Notes under the pieces: generated by a model | Seen by the model: the letters and a program-made list of their open reading frames with translations, nothing else | Database searches by the model: none | Told to the model about the DNA's origin: nothing | Source: Reticulitermes speratus | Lineage: Eukaryota; Arthropoda; Insecta; Blattodea; Rhinotermitidae | Assembly (NCBI GenBank): GCA_021186555.1 | Contig: JAJKFL010000003.1 | Location: forward strand, 43,296,408 to 43,360,407 | DNA: 64,000 nt | Direction: 5' to 3' | Made by a program: the position numbers and the translations under genes | Part shown: positions 14,001 to 23,000 of the stretch, piece by piece | Numbering within the stretch: the stretch's first letter is position 1 | Layout of the letters: the number at the start of each line of letters is the position of its first letter

Positions 14001-17000
14001 TAAAGAAGAAGCCCAAAGCTACAAAATGCAGCGACCATCGCACAATCAGCATCATCGCTCATGCAGCAAAGATAGTAGCGAGGATACTTAGAAGAAGGAT
14101 TGAGAGGAAAATTGAAGATGCACTTGGAGAAGATCATTTTGGATTTAGAAGAGGAAAAGGAACTAGGGATGCAATTGGGATGCTGAGAATAATATCAGAA
14201 CGAACCTTGGTCATAGATGAGGAATTGTGTGCTTGCTTCATAGACTGGCAGAAGGCATTTGACCGTGTCAACTGGACCAAATTAATGCAGATCCTAAAGG
14301 GAATTGGGATAGACTGGCGCGAAAGAAGATTGATCAGCAAACTGTACATGGAACAGAGTGTCAAAATAAGACTGGACCAAGGGGAGACGAGAAGTGTGAA
14401 GATTGGAAGAGGAGTTAGACAAGGTTGCTGCTTGTCACCGATTCTATTCAACTTATACAGCGAGTACCTTACCAAGGAAGCTCTTGAAGGGTTTGGAGAC
14501 TTCAAAATAGGAGGACAAGTAATTCGCACTGTGAAATATGCAGATGACCTTGTGCTACTGGCTAGGGAAGAAAAGGTGCTACAGGGCATGATTGATAGAC
14601 TAATTGAAATTGGAAGACGCTATGGAATGGAAATGAATGTGGGAAAAACTAAAGTAATGAAAATCTCAAGGCAACCATCTCCAATGAAAATTATGATAGA
14701 TCAAAAACAATTGGAGAATGTGGAATATTTCAATTATTTGGGTAGCATGATAACAAGTGATGCAAGGTGTACACGTGAAATTAAATCCAGAATTGCCATG
14801 GCAAAAGCAGCATTCAACAAGAAGAAAAATCTTTTCACCAGCAAACTGGAATTAAATTTAAGGAAGAAACTAGTAAAGTGCTACATTTGGAGCATAGCTT
14901 TGTATGGTGATGAAACGTGGACACTTCGGAAAGTAGATCAGAAGTATCTGGAAAGTTTTGAAATGTGGTGCTGGAGAAGAATGGAGAAGATCAGTTGGAC
15001 CGATCGTGTGAGAAATGAAGAAGTATTACACAAAGTCAAGGAGGAGAGGAATATCCTACATACAATAAAAAGAAGAAAGGCTAACTGGATTGGTCACATC
15101 TTGCGTAGAAACTGCCTTCTGAAACACGTGATTGAAGGAAAGTTAGAAGGAAGGATAGAAATGACGGGACGACGAGGGAGAAGACGTAAGCAGCTACTGG
15201 ATGACCTTAAGGAAAAGAAGAGATACTGGAAATTGAAAGAGGAAGCACTAGATCGCACCCTGTGGAGAACTCGCTTTGGAAGAGGCTACGGACCTGTCGT
15301 AAGACAGACTACAGAATGAATGAATCTACACCTGGGTCTTCCAAGTGGTCTCCTTCCCTCAAGTCTCCCCACCAAAATCCTGTATGCACCTCTCCCCTCA
15401 CCCATATGTGCTACATGCCCCGCCCACCTCCTCCTTGATTTGATTACCCGAATAATATTTGGTGAAGTACAGATCATTAAGTTCCTCATTATGTAGTCTT
15501 CTCCACTCCTCTGTTACCTCGTCCCTCTTAGGCCCAAATATCCTCCTCAGCACCCTATTCTCGAACACCCTCAGCCTATGTTCCTCCCGCAATGTGAGAG
15601 ACCAAGTCTCATACCCATACGAAACAACAGGCAAAATTATAGTTCTGTATATCTTAATCTTTGTATTTTTGGATAGCAAACTGATTTGGTACAGCATATA
15701 CCATATTTACTCAACTGTGAGATGACAGTTGTCATTTTGCAGGAAAATACCTATATTTACGTTAGCCAGGTTTATGTCACCTAGTGTTTTCATGCTTGAT
15801 ATTTTGAAATTAATAGTCATCACAGTTGATAGTATGTTGTTGTTGTAGTAAAAACTTTACTGAGTTAAGTAGTCACTGCCAGCATGTGCATTACAAGAAG
15901 GGCATTCTTCATGATCTTTTCAAAGGATGTATCATCTGTTCCATTCATATAATTTTACACACATTACTTTTTCAACCCCTTGATGATGGATTCTGATGAA
16001 ATGTTATTCCAAGCAGTGTTTCAGGATGGTTGTCTCATGTTCTGCTGTATTATTAGGTGATTGTTGGATAGCAAGGATTCCTTCCCCCACCTCCCACCCA
16101 CCGATACAGGCGACTCTCAATGTTTGAACGTTTTTTCAGCTGCCACATCAAGAACCTGTAACTGAGAGGTCGTGTCTCTGTTATGTGTCCCTTGCGTGTG
16201 TGTAAAATAAGCATTTCTGAGATTTCAGGCTTCTGCCGCAGTGTAGACGAGGTCTTCACTCTTCTGGGTTGTTATGCAGTGTGTGTGTTGATAGTTGTTT
16301 ACCAACGTTTCAGGACATTCTGTCAGTACCATCTTCAAAATCAGGTACAGTAAAACCCCGATTTAATGTTCCCGCATTTAGTGAAATCCCGGATTTAGTG
16401 ATGATTTTTTTCATGTCCCGACAGTAGCTCCATATAAACCCATAAACCTCCATTCAATGAAAACCTCGATTTAGTGAAATGTATTCTAATCCCCCAGCAA
16501 TTCATTAAACAGGGGTTTTACTGTAGTTCTTGGACTGCTTGACACTTGAAGATGGGGCCAATATGCTGTCCCAAAATATCGGTAACCAATTTTCAACACA
16601 CATCGCATAACAACCCAGAAGATCTAAGACCTCATAAGCATTTCTCTTTTCTTGATAAGAGCATCTGGTCTTCTGTCCCATCCAATCTACCATGAGTTTT
16701 CCTGTCGCCCATTCTTTCTAATTACGTTCAAACATACTTCCAGTAGGAAGTTCTGTTGGAGATTCTCTTCAGGGTGACACATGGTATTAATTTCCTCCCA
16801 TCAGAAATGAAAGCTTTGCAGTTATTCTCAGTTTGTCTTGTTTTGACAGTTACTCTTATTGATCCTTTTGCATCAGTTACAGTGTTCGGTTAGCATATCA
16901 CAGAAGGATGGGTTTTCATCTGTTACCCATTTGTTCAAAGATGTAAGTACATTTTTGCCACAGATTAATTACATGGTGCTGGTATGCTATTCTTCAAGTT

Positions 17001-20000
17001 ACTGTGCCATTAATTGATCAGGTTAGTCTGTGGGAAGCTGTTTTACTGTTGTACCTCTCCTGTGAAGATCTGACTCTTTATGGTACGTAAGTATTAATGT
17101 AAGTAAGTTCACTCTAGAACAGGCTATGATGGCTCAGAAGGGGAGTAGAGGTATAGCACTACTGTTTCTTTAACCTCGGCACTAGATGGAGGTGGGTAGT
17201 CAACACCACTCCCAGGCCACTGTACCCCGAGGAAAGAGACCTGATACCAATTTTACAGGAGGCTGGTTGGTCCGCAGGGCCAGTCTGGATGGGTGCAGAA
17301 AATCTTGCCCCCACCAGGGTTCGATCCTCTGACCATCCAGCCCGTAGCAAGTCGCTATAACAGCTGTGCTGTCCCAGCCCCCCAAGTGTTACTGCTCAGC
17401 CATTATTGGCTTTGAAATCTTGCCAAGGAGTTGTCTTAAATACCATTAGTTAAAAAGTAGTGTTGTAACTGAATCTCTTTGATTTGGTATTTTAGATGCT
17501 GTTCCATTTTGTTTATGATTTCATATTCTTTTATGAAATACTTTAATTTAACAACTTCTTCCTTCAGTAGGGGTAGTGTAGTCAGTATGGTGACTAGCTA
17601 CAGGCTGGAGAGTCCACGGTTTGAATTCCAATGTGGGCAAGAGATTTTCTGTTTTCCAAAAATGTCCAGACTGGCTCTGAGGCCCACCCAGCCTCCTGTT
17701 CTATGGGTACTGGGGTTGTTTCCCAGGGATAAAGCGGCCAGGGCATAGAGTCGACCACGTACCTCCGTCCATTGCTCAAGTTACGAATGAGTGGAATTAT
17801 ACCTCTTTTTGTCCTATATGCCTTGATGGCATGGACAGGAACAACTTTACCTTTTTCTTACCTTTTACTTTGCCTTGATGTGGCAAAACAGTAATCACAT
17901 CATCTGTTTGGCTTGAAGATTCTAGCACAACAAATTCAAATATATATGGGACCGCATTGTTGGTAAACAATTGCCATCAAGTTCCATTGAGAATGTGTCC
18001 AAGCACACAGTTTAGATATATCCGTACTATAAAATTCATTGTGGTAACAAAATGAGTGTGTACATTAACACTGCATGTTGTATTTCACAGGAGTGAAACC
18101 ATATGTGAATCCAACAGGGGTTGATATAATGATGCCTTTACCTCCAACATCCCAGTTGCGAGGCCCAAATACCCAGAAGAAACAGCCAGACAGAATTAAA
18201 TCATCTACAAATTTTGCAAACAAGATGTTTGAGCCACCTCTTGCAATATATGGTGTGCAGCAAGATGCCACTTGTTGTGAGTGTGAAGGAGAGTTCCTTG
18301 GAGAAGATCACTTTCCGTGAGTGTCATGCCTTACCAGTTTCTTATGCATTTAAAAACTTAATGTTCCAGAAAATCTTTCTCAGCCATTTGTAACCTTGTT
18401 CTTTCAGAGACCCAAATTGCCCTTTAACTGTGCTTGATATGCAACACTGGCTTCCACAGTTTAGCTGTATTCTATGTTGAAGCTGTTACAGTGCTCCGTA
18501 TGGTTTGAATTATTTCTGTAACTCAGTTTTTGCAAGTCTGGTCATTTCTGCTGGTTTCTTCATTCTTTTCCACCTTAGCTTATTTTCCTCTTTCCTGTTT
18601 CCCAGTTTCTTTGTACCTCATTTACTGTGCCTGCATATCTATCATTCCACCATGGGACCATGCTTATATCATTTTCATAAGTATTTCCTATATCAGGACT
18701 CTTTCAACAGACCAGTGGAAAAAAGCTTCTGAACACAGAGGGAAGTGTAAGAATTAGATTTATAGCTCTACTCTTTCTTTAACCTCGGCGCAAGATGGGG
18801 TGGTTGGTCAACGCCACGCCCCGGCCGCTTTACCCCCGGGAATGACCCGGTACCCATTGTACGGGAGGCTGGGTAGGCCCCAGGGCTGGTCTGGACGGGT
18901 TCGGAAAAATCTTGCTCCCACCGGGACTCGATCCCCAGACCATCCAGCTCGTAGCGAGTCGCTATACCGACTACGCTATCCCGGCCCACACATACCCAAG
19001 GTGTCCTGACAATACATAATTGTGATCTATTTAATGGAAATATTTAGAAACAGCTGCTCAGCATCAAAATACAAAAGTGGAACCAAAAAATTAATCTAAT
19101 TCTTGCACTTCCTTCTGTGTTCAGAAGCTTTTTTTCACAGGTCTGTTGAAAGAGTCCCTATATCAGTGGTGGTGGTGGTGGTAATAGTAGTAGTAGTAGT
19201 AGTAGTAGTATGTTAATTCACAATGACTTCCCTTCACATTATGCCAGCGATAAGCTGAGTCCATACAACCATTTGCTGGGAATAGGCCTATTTACCATCA
19301 GATTTCATAGGATGCATAACTTCTTTCACCGTCCTGTTTGTTCTCAAATCTTCTGTTATACCAAAATGTATTGGTGTTGTTTGCATTATGCATGCCTCTA
19401 ATATACAAGTCAGATTTGTATTGTTGCTTATAAAATTCCCACTCCACATTACATAATTTGTTGTTTAAAGGTTTACTTTTTCATTGTAGTCTGAGGAAAG
19501 GAGTTGCACTAGCCAGTTAAGCACCTGTATTGCATCTTGGTCTTATGAATATTTGTTAGGCAAACCTTTTTATGACATAACATTAATCAGATTTTTAGCT
19601 TGTTTTGTTTATATATAGATTCAGGCGTATATAATCTTGTTTAGTTGAATAATTAGTTCAGTTTAATAATTTAATTTGTTTAGTTTACCTTACATTTTAA
19701 ATTAGCCCATATTGGCCTTTCACCATGACCACTCCATCACAGTCAGAACATTTTTTGTACACTTCCTTGATGATTTCACATGCTTTTTCTACTACTGCTG
19801 CTGGTGTGTTTTTAACAGCTTTTGTTCCTTCATTGGCCCAGTTTTGTTCTTTGATATTTTTGTCATTTTGGTTTGCAAATCACTGAATTTTTTGTTTTGT
19901 ATTTAAGTCCCTTTTATCTTGATGTTATCCTTACCATTAAAGTCTGCCACTAACATCACTGTTTGTGGTCCACAGCGGCTACTTGACATGCTCAAGGTGT

Positions 20001-23000
20001 CGTTTTGCAACATGCTGCGGCAAGGCCATGGTGGAACACATTGTGGTCTTCCACGAGTCAGGTAAAAGTATACCCGAATTCACACTAGGGCGAATGGTGC
20101 AGCTTCCAGCAGACATGTTCTGTGTGTGTGGATTCAAGACTTGTAGTGGAAATAGACTGGGTAAGTTTTGCTGTAGTGCTGTTTGTTGTGTATGAGTGTG
20201 GCACAGCTGGTTCACGACTGGAAGATTCACTTTGTTTATTCACATGGTGTATGTGAAACCCTTTTGTAATAGGCAGACTGAGTGGCCTTGAGAGGGTATG
20301 TGTATGGCCACCAAGAGGGTAATAATACCTGGAAAGCAAGTTGTTCCATTGGGGGTAACTTCCATATGTTCCATTGTCGCTAGTTTTGAATCTAGCATTA
20401 TTCTTGTTAAGCAGTATAACATCTGATTGAGGCTCTTCATTTCAGCCCTTTCTGATACTTTTGTTAGCATATTCAGAGGCACAAAGCATTCTCGCAGCTT
20501 AATATCCCAGGAGACCTTAGTCCCCCCCCCCCCCCCCTTTTTTCTTTTTTTCCTTTTCTTTTCTTTTCTTTCTTTCTTTCTTTCTTTCCCATAAACATTA
20601 ATTTGAATTATCCATGTTACGTGTTGGTGTTCAGTTTCATTAACCAAAAGTTGTCAAGTGTGTACAGTGTCCTGTATGTGTTTATGTTTTGAAAAACTGT
20701 GTTTTGTGCACAATAAAATTATTGTTTGCTGTGCTGTGAAATTGGAGGCTTCTGTTTGAATGATGGATGGTTCTAGACATGGATTTGTAGTGTAAAGTGC
20801 AGGTGGTGGTGGTGGTGGTGGTATCATCATCATCATCATCATCATCATGACTGTTGCAGCACACCATTTGGCGAAGTGTGAGCGTAAGAGTGCATACCCC
20901 ACTCCTGCCAAAGCTAAAGCTGCCACCATCCAGTCAGCTTCCTTTCCACCACTGGTCACATTAGACGATGCTGACAATGCCAGCGAAGATCCCAGCGATC
21001 AGTGGCTAAAGGCCTTTGTTCCAAGTCGCAAGGAGGAACCTGGAGAGGGCAGTAAGGATGCACCAGACAAGAAGCAAGCCCCTCAAGCTGGTGGGTGAAA
21101 AGAGCTCATTACATAAGTAAATCTGATTACCTAAAATACCAAGTGAATTACCATATTTACCAAAGATCATCCCCATTCACAATATTGAGTTTTCAGGAAA
21201 ATGCCTATGCAGGCCATGTTTTACTTTCTTCATGACTGTAAGGTAACCTCCCATTTTTCAGATCATGATTTAGGTAAAAATTCTCATCTTATATTCAGGT
21301 AAATACAGGATGAATGTCATTGTTTATTGCAGAAGGTGGAGACCCGCCAAGTATGCTTAACATCCTGGGTCTGGTGCGCAAACCTTCAACAGATGAGTCA
21401 AGTCTTGATCGTGCCCCATCTGACAGTGAAGGTCTGCCTGACAGCAGAACAGAGCCGATACAGGCTGCAGAAATCTCAGAACCACCAAAACAAGAAAACA
21501 GTGAAGTCCTTTCATCAGAGTTGACAAGTAAGTGCAAGTTTAAGGGACAGTGCTCACTCAAAGTTCTGTAGTGTATTTCATAAACATTCTGCTGAACCAA
21601 AAGCATACACAATGTGAAGTATTTAATTTTAATTTCTGCAACCTTAGCAGGTGCATTTTAAATTACTTTATTATTATTATTATTATTATTTTCTTCTTCT
21701 TCGTCGGTGGTGGTGGTTGTTTTATTTGCAGATGTGCATAAACTGAGCAGACATGTGGGAGGTTGTGTGTCTCCATATGTATGCATGTTTCAGCTTGGGA
21801 ATTGCTGGACATATCTGATGAAATTTTACACTGGAAGTCTTTACAGGAAGTTGTAGTAGCATTTCAGTTTTTCTAAAGCTCATAGAAGTACTGATCTGTA
21901 CTCTTTGCCAGATATTATTAGGGTGGTTAGCTCAAGGATGATGAGATGGGTGGGGCATGTGACATGCATGGAGGAGGAGATGTATACAGGGTTTTAGTGA
22001 GAAAGCCCAAAGGAAAGAGACTGTTTGGAAGACCTAGGCTGTGATTCAGAGGTAATGTTAAATGGGTCTTAAAGAACTAGAATGGGGAGGTGTGGCTACA
22101 TCTGGCTCAGGGCAGGGACCAATCACAGATTTCTGATTGTACATGGTCATGTACGAGGAGATAGTATTATAATGGATCTTAAAGAAGTAAGAATAATGTA
22201 CATGGTCATGTACGAGGAGATAGTATTATAATGGATCTTAAAGAAGTAAGAATAAAAGTAGGTGTGCGTGAAGCATTTAAGTATTGTACTTGTTGTCAGA
22301 GAGACTGTTGCAGCCTAGAATTGTTTTTGTAAGAGGAACAGTTCAGGATGTGATTTAAATGGTTGTATTCATCCTCAGGATTGTGTTTGTTAAGCTAAAC
22401 TTGCATTCTGCTCCCTTGGACCAGAATTATTATTTTGGAACAGAGTCAGTTTTTGTGTGTAGTTACATTTCAGGCAGAATTTTATATTCAAATTTGTCAC
22501 AGGAGAAACTTTTTATTGATTCATGCTCATTGTATTGAATTATGCTTTTATTACCTACACAGTGGTTGTGAATTAGTAACTCGGAAGGTTTTGGAAGGAA
22601 GCAGTTGTGTTTTTTTTTTCTAAGGTACTATCCCAACGTTTTCCAGGAAGTACTGAAAGAAACCGTGAGGTAGCCACTCTCCAGTCACAGTTCAAACTCA
22701 AACACTATCAAATGAATGCTAAGCACTCAGCCATGACACCACTGAATGAGAAATGTTTAAGAAACTCTTCTGTTGTAGGGCAGTGTTGCATTGTCTGCAT
22801 CTTTTCCACAGTCTTAGTTTGTTCTTGTCCTTAATAATTTTGCATTTTCTGTGCAGGTAAAGATGAAGGTGAGAAAGTTACAGAAGAAGGGGGAGAGGAA
22901 AAGATGGAAGTGGATCAAGTAGAAATCGATAGCAGTCAGCCAGTAGCTCCCAATAATGCAGTTGGTACTACTACTACTACTACAGGAGAGACGTTACCAG

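Larger units (their letters stand above)
12580..15683 (-). mobile_element. LINE-A insertion (3' end), split by a younger LINE, 12-bp TSD
   Basis: Minus-strand 5'-truncated LINE whose 3' tail is (AGTT)n (read as AACT repeats at 12580-12600). Exact 12-bp repeats ATTTGGTACAGC flank it (12568-12579 and 15684-15695). Its own sequence is 12580-12805 plus 15334-15683; the gap is the RTE-type LINE below. The coding remnant includes [17 protein letters not shown] and the [13 protein letters not shown]...[13 protein letters not shown]-type C-terminus. Confidence 0.85.

Noticed and set aside
12857-15319. 820-codon frame as a host gene
   Set aside because: The domain order, YADD box, nested TSDs and tandem-repeat tail show that it is a LINE protein.
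18768-18989. Minus-strand frame reading [16 protein letters not shown]
   Set aside because: This peptide pattern is the translation of a tRNA-derived SINE; the A and B boxes are visible and no gene context exists.
20240-20647. Lys-rich minus-strand frame
   Set aside because: The Lys/Glu stretch is the antisense of the (CTTT)n tract inside an intron.
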